A stretch of 64,000 nt of DNA from Trichomonas vaginalis G3. Lineage: Eukaryota; Parabasalia; Trichomonadida; Trichomonadidae. Where the stretch lies: the NCBI RefSeq assembly GCF_026262505.1, contig NC_067207.1, forward strand, positions 20,056,082 to 20,120,081, given 5' to 3'. The notes below the pieces were generated by a model, which was given only the letters and a program-made list of their open reading frames with translations, had not been told where the DNA came from and made no database searches. The translations under genes were made by a program, and so were the position numbers. This document shows positions 9,420 through 18,926 of the stretch, piece by piece. Each line of letters begins with the position of its first letter. The first letter of the stretch is position 1.

Positions 9420-11909
9420 TTAATTTGATTCAATAATTCTTAGCAAAGTATCTTCTAACTGTTCAATTGTGAATGTGTATCTTTCTATTCCAAGTTTTTC
9501 ATCATTGTCATCAAGGTAAATAAGTAGATCCGATATCTTGCTTGTGACAGGAACCATCACAGAATTTTCTTTTTCTTCATTCATTACTGCGTCAGGAGCA
9601 AATTTCTTTATTTCTTCAAATATATCATCCATTCTTGACTTCTCACAAACGAAGCTAATATTGTATCCACACTTAAACTTGCTTCTTAGTTCCGTTGAAG
9701 TTCCAATGAACGGAATTTTTCCTTTTGAAACAACGAAAATTCTTGAAGAAACAGCTTCAGCTTCTTCCAATGCGTGCGTTGTAATTATACAAGTAGAATT
9801 CTTAAGATTTGATATTGATTTCCATATCAATTGTCTTGCCTGCACATCAACACCAGCTGTTGGTTCATCCATCATTATAATTGGTGGATTTCCTAACAAA
9901 GACATAGCGATACACAATTTTCTTTTTTGTCCTCCAGATAAATCACCAGCTCTATTTGGAAGCATTTCTTTCAACTGCAAATTATCACAAAAGAAATCAA
10001 TACTTTCTTGAAGAACTTGTTCATCTAAACCTCTTATTCTTCCAAATATTTCTAAGTGTTCTCTTATTGACAAATGTTTATAAATCACGTTATCTTGGAA
10101 AACAATTCCCAAATTTTTGTTTGTTTTTCCATAAGAAGAATCTTCTAAATATATCTTTCCATTTGTCAAAGGAATAGAACCACTCAAAACATTTAAAATA
10201 GATGATTTTCCGGCACCATTTGGACCGATCATTACAATGATTTCTCCTCTAGAAACACCAAAAGAAACAACATCAATTGCGTTTTTGTCAGATTTCGGAT
10301 ATCTTTTCATTACATCTTCAGCGACAATTATTTTATCACCCTCCAAATCATGTAAATTAGTTTGTTTCTTCTTAAACAAATTCTTGAGTTTCAAAGGTTG
10401 ATTACCAAACTCTCTATCATTCACAGCATTAAAGAACAAAAACAACAAACCCCATAAAACAAAATCAATAGGTAACCAAATAAAAGAATAATAAATAGGA
10501 TATCTATATTTTTCTTCTTTGATATCTTTCCATCCTATTGGAGGTCTATTCAATCTAACTTCTTCATACATAACAGCAATACTTAATTGATATGAAACAA
10601 AAGGAATCAAAGAAAACAAATGTTTCGTTACTTTTGGTCCTGTTAAAGTATAAACAGAATTCATGTAACTAAAGAAAATACAAGAAATCAAGAAAATAAC
10701 AGTTAATATTCTAGCACCTGATGCTTTGTTAAAGAAAGTAGAAAAGAAATTCTGGAATTGTATATAAGACAAAATAAATAACATCGATAAAACAAATAAT
10801 AAACTAAAATCAGTGCCTGCCATACATAACCATGTACTAAACAATATATCTATAACAAGATAAGGAACAAAACACATACAAAATGTTGAGATATTGTTAA
10901 CTAACCAATACGATGTCTCTGTTGCACCCATTATGTAAAGAAAAGTCATCATATGAGATTCTTTGTCGTTCAAAACTAATGATAAATCAGGTAATGATGC
11001 AATAACAATAGGTATAGCTGAAAACAAGGCAACAACAACATCGATTTGAAGCTGATTCGTTACTTTTGGTCGATGCATTTTTGATGTCATGATATTAGGG
11101 AGTTTGAAGCCTTCTGAACTGTTCTGATATGGCCAGAACTTCATGTGCTCTTGTAAATAGTCCTTTTCCGATTGATTTACATCCATATTATTGATATAAT
11201 CTGTCAAAACGTCGTTTAGCTTTGCATTTGTAGTTTTTAGCTTTTCTCCAACAGTTTCGTATGCGAGAAGGGCCATGAAATCGACGTTAATATGGTAAGT
11301 AAAGAAGTTTGTCTGTGATTCAAAAATATGAGCGGTTAAATTGGACCAATACGTCTCATCGTCGGCATTATCCCACCAGATGCCAACAGAGAATGCTTCA
11401 TTTTCGTTAATTCTCTCAATAATTCGTTTATATTCTCTAACGTATACGAATTCTCTGCTTACATTAACAAGACGTTTGAGGCTTAGTATAATACTTTTAG
11501 TTTTTTCATATTTTTCGTAGTCTAGGACTGGCAATTTTGTTGCTCCCCAAGTTTTTGATATTAATGACCTTAATGTCTTTGAATTGGAAGGACCAGCAAC
11601 ATAGTTACCACCTTTACCCATTGTATACATTTGGTTGTATATTAAAACGATATTTCCAAATAATTCGGAAGCATTTAAGAATTTCGTTTCCGTAACAGCC
11701 TCATGAGGGTTATTAGCAAAATTCCAAAATACGGCAAGAATCGATATAATAACTGTTGCAATAATTTCGGAAGCAATAACTCCTTTGTCTCTAATTTTAT
11801 TCAAAAACGATCTACGAAACAAGCTTCTTGTCTCCTTGAAGAAGCTGGGGTGTCTGTTGTTCCACGATCCGCCACTAACAAGGTGCTTTGTTTCTTCACT
11901 TTCAAACAT
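9420..11909 (-). CDS. ABCA-type half ABC transporter, canonical ATPase site
   Basis: This 829-residue protein has one transmembrane half followed by one nucleotide-binding domain. A first hydrophobic segment lies near residues 45-62, then a large hydrophilic (probably luminal or extracellular) loop, then a cluster of membrane segments at about residues 285-510. The ATPase has Walker A GPNGAGKSS (about 560), a Q-loop (VFQDN), the intact signature LSGGQKRKL (about 656), Walker B IIMMDEPTAGVD (about 679) and the H-loop TTH (about 710). ABCA family members usually move lipids. Full-length ABCA proteins have two such halves, so this one must dimerise. The neighbour at 13237 is divergent, similar in length and a natural partner. 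The ATG at 11909 gives the usual short cytosolic N-terminus. Confidence 0.9.
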   Translation of the reverse strand: MFESEETKHLVSGGSWNNRHPSFFKETRSLFRRSFLNKIRDKGVIASEIIATVIISILAVFWNFANNPHEAVTETKFLNASELFGNIVLIYNQMYTMGKGGNYVAGPSNSKTLRSLISKTWGATKLPVLDYEKYEKTKSIILSLKRLVNVSREFVYVREYKRIIERINENEAFSVGIWWDNADDETYWSNLTAHIFESQTNFFTYHINVDFMALLAYETVGEKLKTTNAKLNDVLTDYINNMDVNQSEKDYLQEHMKFWPYQNSSEGFKLPNIMTSKMHRPKVTNQLQIDVVVALFSAIPIVIASLPDLSLVLNDKESHMMTFLYIMGATETSYWLVNNISTFCMCFVPYLVIDILFSTWLCMAGTDFSLLFVLSMLFILSYIQFQNFFSTFFNKASGARILTVIFLISCIFFSYMNSVYTLTGPKVTKHLFSLIPFVSYQLSIAVMYEEVRLNRPPIGWKDIKEEKYRYPIYYSFIWLPIDFVLWGLLFLFFNAVNDREFGNQPLKLKNLFKKKQTNLHDLEGDKIIVAEDVMKRYPKSDKNAIDVVSFGVSRGEIIVMIGPNGAGKSSILNVLSGSIPLTNGKIYLEDSSYGKTNKNLGIVFQDNVIYKHLSIREHLEIFGRIRGLDEQVLQESIDFFCDNLQLKEMLPNRAGDLSGGQKRKLCIAMSLLGNPPIIMMDEPTAGVDVQARQLIWKSISNLKNSTCIITTHALEEAEAVSSRIFVVSKGKIPFIGTSTELRSKFKCGYNISFVCEKSRMDDIFEEIKKFAPDAVMNEEKENSVMVPVTSKISDLLIYLDDNDEKLGIERYTFTIEQLEDTLLRIIESN

Positions 11910-12184
11910 TCTGTTTATTGGTATATCAATTCAATTTCGATTTCTGACAGTATTATCACATAATCTGTTGCACAGACATTTTACGATTTAATTTCAATAA
12001 TAGATGAGATTTTTGATTGAATGGCGAGTGTTCACAAAAAAAGTCGCTAGAAATACTATCACTGACAACACGGAAATTATTAATATTTGACACTTTATGA
12101 TCATAAAATTCGAAAAACGATAGATATCCTCTTTTTATTGTATTCCTCTCAATTTTGCTAGTTTACGAAAAAAACTTTGATCTT
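11910..12184. promoter_or_regulatory. Presumed promoter region of the minus-strand ABC transporter
   Basis: This 275-bp stretch is all that is left between the minus-strand transporter and the transposon-like element starting at 12185. It probably holds what remains of the original divergent promoter region. No clear TCAYW initiator was found within about 60 bases of the ATG at 11909. Confidence 0.35.
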
Positions 12185-13228
12185 AAGGGTGCACCCGTAT
12201 GTACGTTTATTTGAGAGGAGGAGGATTACCCTCTCAATTTTGAGGGATTCGTTAGTTTATTTTCTCGATGAATATGCAATAAAATTTGATTTTTACCTTA
12301 TCAATATACTTCATATAATATACACATGTTCATGTAAAAACTTTTTTCCAAAATCCTCAGGAATTAAGGGATTTTTGAATTTTAAGAATTTTTTTCGAAT
12401 TTTTTCGAAAAAAAAATATTTTCAGAACAGCCTTAACGGCTAAGATTTAGGAACAATGTTAAGTATCAAAAAGAAAGGAGGTCTGATATAGACAACATAT
12501 ATCGTTGAAGGTTGAAAAAATCTCTAATATTTGAGCCCAAAATTTCAAATTTTAATTTTTGAAAAAAGAGGCCACCCGTATGTACGTTTATTTGAGAGGA
12601 GGAGGATTATATTTTTGAAAGGGTGAAACATTATGAATATGTTAATTATATAATAATATGTATTATTATAAAAAAGAAAAAATAAAGCACGTTAAAATTT
12701 TTCTTTCTTGATTTTTTACAAAATCTACTTAGAATTATGCAAAATATGACTAAATAATTATAAATTTCAAGTTAAATTTTAATTTTGATAAATAATTTAA
12801 ATTTCAAAATATCAAGTTCAGTTCGACTATGTATGTAGTAATTCCTCAATAAAGTGCCAAAACCCTATTAAAATATATGAACATTTTCAACATTTTAATG
12901 TTTTTATTTAAAAATTTGTTGGAATATGAGCTTCAAACAATTATTATGTAAATAAAAATAATTAAATATATGTATTTATTCGTATTACAACCGTAGTAAG
13001 TCGATTCTTCCTTTCTTCTACTGAGGTTTGAATTTGATTTCGAATTGTAAAGAGATTCAAAGGGAAAATACTAGCGGATAAAAACTACCTCCATGAAAGG
13101 GTCATAATGGAGTCAAGTTGTATTTTTTGATATTTTTTGCTTTTCGAGCCTAAATAGGTAGCCAAGATAATGCCTAAAAATAAGGTTCTAAATTCTGAAG
13201 TTTACATGATCCTCTCGTGTGCACACTT
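12185..13228 (+). mobile_element. 1.04-kb TIR element (copy 1), non-coding
   Basis: The element begins AAGGGTGCACCCG and ends with the reverse complement of AAGTGTGCACACG, a short terminal inverted repeat flanked on both sides by TTAA. The terminal motif CACCCGTATGTACG plus the GAGAGGAGGAGGATTA that follows it recurs internally near 12574, so the left end is partly duplicated inside. A second copy at 35918-40077 matches bases 12319-13228 with only a handful of differences over about 910 bp. There is no plausible transposase, so it is a non-autonomous (MITE-like) DNA element. It ends eight bases before the ATG of the plus-strand ABC transporter. Confidence 0.8.
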
Positions 13229-13236
13229 AATATTGA

Positions 13237-15774
13237 ATGGATAATTGTATAAATTCTTCATCCAAAGGAGGAAAATACACAAGAATGTCAAACGCTTGGT
13301 ATGATAAACTCGAAATAATGCAGTTCAAGGCCATGTTTTACCGTAGATGGATCGGAGTTAAAAGATCTATTTTTTCTGCCTTAATAAACATATTAGTGAC
13401 ACTTGCAGTATCATGCTTAGCCATTATAGTTAAGATTATGATGGATTCTCTCTCACAAGATGACATTACTTTGTACAATTTTAACGCTTTTCCCTTAAAA
13501 CCTAAAGCTTTAGCGATCGTTGCCTCAGATTATCCAAATAACTTCACAAATAAGCCATTTCAGCGCAAATACATAGACGTTATCGATGATTTATTTTTAT
13601 ATGATACAGGATATCATCCGGATTTACATATTTTCGAGGATTACGAAGGCGCAAACGAATATTTTGTTGAATGCAAGAATGAATCCGTATTCGTTGCCAT
13701 GGGGATCGGTTTGCCAGAAGAATTTGATTTCAATGGCGGAAATAACCTTACTATGTTATGGAATGACTCAGTAGAAACGACAAGTAATTCAATATACTTC
13801 CCGAACATGTCATATATCGCTTACACGAACATCTACAGAATCGAAATCGCCATGTTATCGCAACGGCAAAATTTATCGGAATTTCCCTTCTCTCAAATTT
13901 CTGACAATTTAAGTTCATACATTCTAAAAGAGTACAAATCGATTGGTCTTGAGAAACATGCAGATTTTAGCATGATTTGGTCACTTCTTAACAAAATCGC
14001 CAGAGATTATATGTTTGCGATTTTTGCTCCTCTTTTAATCTCAGCCGGATTAACATCAGTGATTGTTACTATCATTGCTGTACCTATTACCGATATACAA
14101 GGTCCAATAAGGAACTACATGATCTCATGTAACTTGAAAATTTTCCCTTATTGGTTTGTTTTATTTGTTTTTGATTTTTTGTTTTGGATGATTGAAATCA
14201 CTTTAGTATGGTTAGTTTTTGTTATTTGTAGAGTGAAATTCTTCAAGGATAATCTAGGACCAACATATTATTTATTGTTTATTTGTGGGTTTAGTTTATT
14301 ATTGTTTATTTATGTTATTTCTTTTTTGTTTAACAGTCCTGATTCAGCATCAAGAAATGCTTTTATTGGTAATATTATTTTATTAATTATTCCTTTGATT
14401 GTTACTTTATCTTCTATTGATTTTAATGATCCTGTTCGCTCATTTGCGAAAACAGAAAAATGGGGATGGTTGTATTGTTTATTCCCTCCTTTATTATTAG
14501 AAGGATATTTACAACAAATGTTTACAACATACGCTTATATAAATACAGGATTAGAAGCGTATTTCGACAAACAATCTCCTGCGAGACCTTATTCTATATT
14601 TGCTTTTGTTGATATAATTATTTATTCATTGATTTTGTTTCTAATAGAAAAATGGAGAAAATATGTTCAAAGGAAATCAGCAAGAAGTAATTTTGGTGAT
14701 TATCATGAATTCTTTGAAACGGAAAAGAGAAAACATCCTGTAACAGAAGAAACTCATCAAATAGAAGAAGAAGTTGAAGTTAATCATAATTACGCAGTAA
14801 GAATACATAATGTTTCAAGGATGTTCTTTAATACTGAAGGAAATCCAATTTCTGCTGTTAATTGTGTTTCTTTAGGTATAAAAGAAGGATCAATATTCGG
14901 TTTCTTGGGTGCAAATGGTGCAGGAAAAACAACATTGATTAATATGATAGCATCTATGTTACCTCCAAGTGATGGAACAATCAAAATTAATGGAAAAGAT
15001 ATAACTGTTGAAAACGATTCTTCTCTTTTAAGTGTTTGTCCTCAATTTAATACTCATTTGTGCATGGATATGACTATATGCGAACATATTCATTTGTATT
15101 CTTTATTGCATAAATTAACTAAAGTTCAAGAAGAAAATGAAAGAAGGAATTTGTTATATTTACTTGATATAGAAGATATAAAAGATATTCCAATTAAAAA
15201 CTTGTCTGAAGGAGATATAAGAAAACTATCAATCGCATTAACATTTCTTGGTGATGCAAAGATTATATTATTGGATGAACCAACAGCAACTTTGGATCCT
15301 GTTTCAAGAAAACAAGTTCATGATATGATACAGTTTTACAAGGGAAAGAAAACATTTATGTTATGTACTCATTTGTTGTCTGAAGCTGAAACATTGTGTG
15401 ATACTATTTCTATAATGATAAGAGGAAATGTTTATACGATTGGTTCTCCACAATATTTGCAATCGAAGTTTGGAACTGATTATAAAGTTGATATACAATT
15501 GAATGATGAAAGTGAAAGGACATCGAATTTGGTTGATAGTTTCTTCGAAAGAGAAATTCCAAGTGCTGTTTTGTCAATAAAAAGACCATCAGCAAGAATT
15601 TACAATATTCCTGCTTCATCAATTAAATTGGGATATCTTTTCAAGAAAATGGAAGAAGGAAAAAAGGGTGACAATGGTTTTAACTATTTCACTTGTTCAT
15701 CTTCTTCTCTGGAAAAGGTTTTCATGGAAATTGTGAAGATTTCGGAAACAGAACAAGATAATACAGGAATCTAA
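13237..15774 (+). CDS. ABCA-type half ABC transporter, altered signature motif
   Basis: This 845-residue half transporter has a membrane segment near residues 45-65, an extracytoplasmic loop, a membrane cluster at about 260-475 and a C-terminal ATPase. Walker A is GANGAGKTT (about 557), the Q-loop is CPQFN, Walker B is IILLDEPTATLD (about 678) and the H-loop is CTH (about 710). The signature reads LSEGDIRKLS (about 655) where the family has LSGGQ or LSGGM, so this site may be weak. It is divergent from the transporter ending at 11909, and the pair could form a heterodimer with one strong and one weak site. A transposon end lies eight bases before the ATG; another in-frame ATG at 13285 is a possible start. 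TTTTTTT follows the stop. Confidence 0.88.
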   Translation: MDNCINSSSKGGKYTRMSNAWYDKLEIMQFKAMFYRRWIGVKRSIFSALINILVTLAVSCLAIIVKIMMDSLSQDDITLYNFNAFPLKPKALAIVASDYPNNFTNKPFQRKYIDVIDDLFLYDTGYHPDLHIFEDYEGANEYFVECKNESVFVAMGIGLPEEFDFNGGNNLTMLWNDSVETTSNSIYFPNMSYIAYTNIYRIEIAMLSQRQNLSEFPFSQISDNLSSYILKEYKSIGLEKHADFSMIWSLLNKIARDYMFAIFAPLLISAGLTSVIVTIIAVPITDIQGPIRNYMISCNLKIFPYWFVLFVFDFLFWMIEITLVWLVFVICRVKFFKDNLGPTYYLLFICGFSLLLFIYVISFLFNSPDSASRNAFIGNIILLIIPLIVTLSSIDFNDPVRSFAKTEKWGWLYCLFPPLLLEGYLQQMFTTYAYINTGLEAYFDKQSPARPYSIFAFVDIIIYSLILFLIEKWRKYVQRKSARSNFGDYHEFFETEKRKHPVTEETHQIEEEVEVNHNYAVRIHNVSRMFFNTEGNPISAVNCVSLGIKEGSIFGFLGANGAGKTTLINMIASMLPPSDGTIKINGKDITVENDSSLLSVCPQFNTHLCMDMTICEHIHLYSLLHKLTKVQEENERRNLLYLLDIEDIKDIPIKNLSEGDIRKLSIALTFLGDAKIILLDEPTATLDPVSRKQVHDMIQFYKGKKTFMLCTHLLSEAETLCDTISIMIRGNVYTIGSPQYLQSKFGTDYKVDIQLNDESERTSNLVDSFFEREIPSAVLSIKRPSARIYNIPASSIKLGYLFKKMEEGKKGDNGFNYFTCSSSSLEKVFMEIVKISETEQDNTGI

Positions 15775-16154
15775 TTTTTTTTCATATATTTTATGTTTGT
15801 ATGTAAACAATTTACATTATTATTAGATTTTAACTTAAAAATACAAATTTCACTTATTTATACAATGATATAAACAAAATTATTTTATTAACATGTCTAA
15901 AATGAACAATAAACCATAATATTAAGTATTTCATAGTAGGTGAAAACAATGAGCTTAATTTCATCAGTAATTAATTCGTATTCATTAGAAATAGAAGTCA
16001 ATTTTCCTGTAACAATAATTTTTCTTTATTCTAGATTATAGACAATGAATAATCAATACATTTCAATGATATACCAAGATTGTATCACATAGAAAATAAA
16101 AAAAAATTTTATAATTTATTAAATTTTGATAATAAAATACTAATTTTAGTAGAT
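15775..16154. other. Intergenic between convergent genes
   Basis: A 380-bp AT-rich spacer between the 3' ends of the plus-strand ABC transporter and the minus-strand discoidin-like gene. Nothing else was seen. Confidence 0.45.
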
Positions 16155-16829
16155 TTAGTTAATCTTAACATTGCCATTCTTTGAAATGTGTCCAATGATG
16201 CTGACATCATCGTCATCATCGTGATATGAAACAAAGTTTTCTTCTCCGCTTTCTCCTTCATCGATGACCTCTCCAAACAAGTCGAGCTTGTTGATAGCGA
16301 TGCATGGAGGATCTCCTGGGCATGACTGGTCTTGAATTAAACGGACGTACTTTGCCTCGTAAGTTTCTTTGAATTCGTAGCTCTTTTCCTTGCAGTACTT
16401 CATGTCGTAGTCCTTCTCAACCTTGTGAACATCTTTCCATGTTTTATTATCATTTGAAATTTGAAGGGACCAACTGAAGAGGCAGCAGCGTACACAGTAG
16501 TGGTAATATTCATCCTCGCAACAGCATTGTGCAGTGCCATAGCAGCAGCCTGCTCTCACAAAGTAGCCGTGAATTTTGAATTTTCTTGAATTTAGGGAGA
16601 AAGTAATCCATGGATGCTCTTCATATGTGTGTCCGCAATTTGAGCACCAATCATATTTCTTATCCCATGGATAAATAGCGTATTCTGGCTTTGTTAATTG
16701 TAGACTTCCGTTTATGTACTGTTTTGATGATCCACTAGTTTCTATAACAACAATTTTGTTATCATAGACCTTACTGAATATTCCATTACTTTCTATACTT
16801 GTGCACAATGAAGTAAACAATGAAATCAT
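16155..16829 (-). CDS. Discoidin-like (F5/8 type C) cysteine-rich protein
   Basis: This 224-residue protein has features of a galactose-binding-like (F5/8 type C) fold: PWITFSLNSRKFKIHGYFVR, then WSLQISNDNKTWKDVHKV, then YVRLIQDQ and the terminal INKLDLFG. This order (strand with hydrophobic core, the W-x-L-x-x-S-x-D/N segment, then R-Y-V-R-L) is typical. A cysteine-rich insert (CCYGTAQCCCEDEYYHYCVRCC) sits between the first two blocks and may bind metal or form disulfides. The tail is acidic (DDDDDV). Such proteins are common in trichomonads and often occur with BTB domains; this one has none. The start chosen is the ATG at 16829, because the frame continues upstream without another ATG. No signal peptide is evident, so it is probably intracellular. 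Confidence 0.65.
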   Translation of the reverse strand: MISLFTSLCTSIESNGIFSKVYDNKIVVIETSGSSKQYINGSLQLTKPEYAIYPWDKKYDWCSNCGHTYEEHPWITFSLNSRKFKIHGYFVRAGCCYGTAQCCCEDEYYHYCVRCCLFSWSLQISNDNKTWKDVHKVEKDYDMKYCKEKSYEFKETYEAKYVRLIQDQSCPGDPPCIAINKLDLFGEVIDEGESGEENFVSYHDDDDDVSIIGHISKNGNVKIN

Positions 16830-17322
16830 TTTTTTTGACACTTTTATATAACTAATATACTGAAAATCAACTAATCGATGATAAACATTCAATTGTGATA
16901 TGAAGAAACTTTGATAAAATGATCAAATAAAGTCATTTGAGTAGTTTTCGCAAACTAATTCTTATATCTTATGATATTTTATTTTTTTTTTCTCTATTTG
17001 AAAAGCATCAATGCATGAACTGCAATTATCTTTCCTCAATTTTCTAGATTTGGATTTGTAATGCTTTAGTTTGAAAAAATTCAAGATTTCATAATTAACT
17101 TTCCTTTATTCAATGAGTGTATAAGACCGCTATGAGATTGAATATAATTATTTTGATTTTCAATCTCATTTGACGACGCTTGCATATTGAACTCCTTGAA
17201 ATTAAAAAAAATATTGTTTGATTTTTCTGTTTAAACGGATGAATTCATAAACAAATAATTTTAAAATACATTACTTTTACAAAAACAATTATTATACATA
17301 TAGTTTCATTATGAAAATTTCA
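16830..17322. other. Intergenic, no gene seen
   Basis: About 0.5 kb of AT-rich spacer upstream of the discoidin-like gene and downstream of the FkbM-type gene. No clear initiator was identified. Confidence 0.4.
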
Positions 17323-18468
17323 TTATGAATAAGAATAAGCAGGAGGAACATAAGATTTGATTTCATGCCATTGTTCCTGTGTCTGGGGTGGATAGAGGAC
17401 CTCAGCGGGGAAAGCGAAGATTCCAAACTCTCCGAGTGCGTCAATATTAAAAGCTCCGACATTAAAATAATAAATGTAGTTAGGAAATGTCATAACAAAC
17501 TCAGGAATTCCGAAAAATTCTTCCATATTATGGTACATTTGGAATGCCAAAACTGGTCTTTGTTTTTGGATGGTTTTTGCAGCTCCTAGCGCTGCTTGAA
17601 GTCCGAAACCTTCAACATCTGCTTTAATAAAGCCAACTTCGATGTTGTGTTTCGCTACTTCTTCATCAATTGTAACAATTTCGACTTTTGTTCCCGAATC
17701 TCGTTTTTTAGGCGAAGTTATGCCACTTCTGCTATCATGGATGAAATAGGAGTCATGTTTGGCACCAACTCCGTAGTTAAAAGCTACAATTTTATGGTCC
17801 ATCTTGTTTATTTTTGAATAATTTAGTAAATCTTTATAATTTTTAGCGCTAAGTTCGTAACTGTACACTTGTTTGTTCGTATATCTTGCAATATATGTTG
17901 CAGAGTCACCAATAAAAGCGCCTGCGTCAATAAAATATTTTTCTCGGATATAATCTTTGATTTTTGAATCAGCATCACGTAATCCATGATGAAATATAGT
18001 AAGCTCTGGGAAATAGTATTGGAGAGTGAAATTTTCTTTTGAATACCACCATTTTTCATTGATTTCTTTTTCTATAAAAGGAATTTTATATGGACAGAAG
18101 AATTTTTGATTAGTTGATAGTATACATTTCTTCACATAATCAATTGGTCGTCTCTCTGTAGCATTTAAAGTGTAAGAATAAGTAAATATTTTTTCTGCGA
18201 CGTAATTAAGTGCTCTATTTTTAAATTTATTGCTTATTCCATGAATTAAATTTCTGTTGCAAAAGTTTCCGCCTTCTAATGTTAGATCGCGTATAATTCC
18301 ATCGCGGATTTTATCGTGATAGTGTTGGATTTCGATTGTTACATGAGGATTAAAGTATTGGACAACAAATGTGAGAGTAAGGAGAATCCATACTATTGTT
18401 CGGGCAAATTTATCAAAGAGCTTGGCTGTTATTGAAGAAAGTTTCATTAAAAATGATTTTTTTGGCAT
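17323..18468 (-). CDS. FkbM-family methyltransferase, membrane-anchored
   Basis: This 381-residue protein has an N-terminal signal anchor (TIVWILLTLTFVVQYF, residues about 24-39) and a C-terminal FkbM-type methyltransferase fold. The SAM-binding motif I is FIDAGAFIGDSATYIA (about 179-194), followed by YSYELS (motif II region). FIKADVEGFGLQAALGA (about 280-296) is the conserved D-V-E-G block of the family. The layout is that of a type II membrane protein with its catalytic domain in the secretory pathway. FkbM enzymes O-methylate sugars and other small acceptors; the substrate here is unknown. A TCATTT initiator-like motif lies about 37 bases before the ATG. Confidence 0.8.
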   Translation of the reverse strand: MPKKSFLMKLSSITAKLFDKFARTIVWILLTLTFVVQYFNPHVTIEIQHYHDKIRDGIIRDLTLEGGNFCNRNLIHGISNKFKNRALNYVAEKIFTYSYTLNATERRPIDYVKKCILSTNQKFFCPYKIPFIEKEINEKWWYSKENFTLQYYFPELTIFHHGLRDADSKIKDYIREKYFIDAGAFIGDSATYIARYTNKQVYSYELSAKNYKDLLNYSKINKMDHKIVAFNYGVGAKHDSYFIHDSRSGITSPKKRDSGTKVEIVTIDEEVAKHNIEVGFIKADVEGFGLQAALGAAKTIQKQRPVLAFQMYHNMEEFFGIPEFVMTFPNYIYYFNVGAFNIDALGEFGIFAFPAEVLYPPQTQEQWHEIKSYVPPAYSYS

Positions 18469-18926
18469 TGTTTAAAATTCGGAAACAAAACAACTATTTA
18501 AAATGAAAAATATTCTTTTTCAATAAATTAAGTCCGAATTTTTTGAATTAAAATGAATCTCTAAATTTTCGCCATTTTTGGGAATTGATGCATATCATTG
18601 TGATACTCATATATGCATTTCCCAACTTTGTTGAATATAACAAGGGTTTGACAATTGATTCTTATATATCATATTTTGGTTAAAATTCAAATGAATTTCT
18701 GGCATAGAAACATAAATAGCAGCCAAAACATGTAATTTAGATATGTTAACATCTATTATTACAGTATAATAACATTTAGCATGTTATTCACTTAGATATC
18801 AATAATTAGGCGATTATCGTAGAGTAATACCTGAATACACTATTTTTTCTACTATTTGAAGGTTCATTATACATTAGTGTTAAATGAGGATCATAAAAAT
18901 AAAAAGATAACTACAAACTGAATTGT
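18469..18926. other. Intergenic between tandem minus-strand genes
   Basis: A 458-bp spacer between the FkbM-type gene and the 3' end of the next minus-strand gene. A TCATTTTAAAT motif about 37 bases before the FkbM ATG is the only promoter-like signal seen. Confidence 0.4.

Noticed and set aside
9538-10011. Plus-strand open frame opposite the ABC ATPase domain
   Set aside because: Antisense shadow of conserved ATPase codons; composition and context give no support.
12185-13228. piggyBac-type element because of flanking TTAA
   Set aside because: Copy 2 lacks TTAA on its right side and no transposase is present, so the superfamily cannot be assigned.
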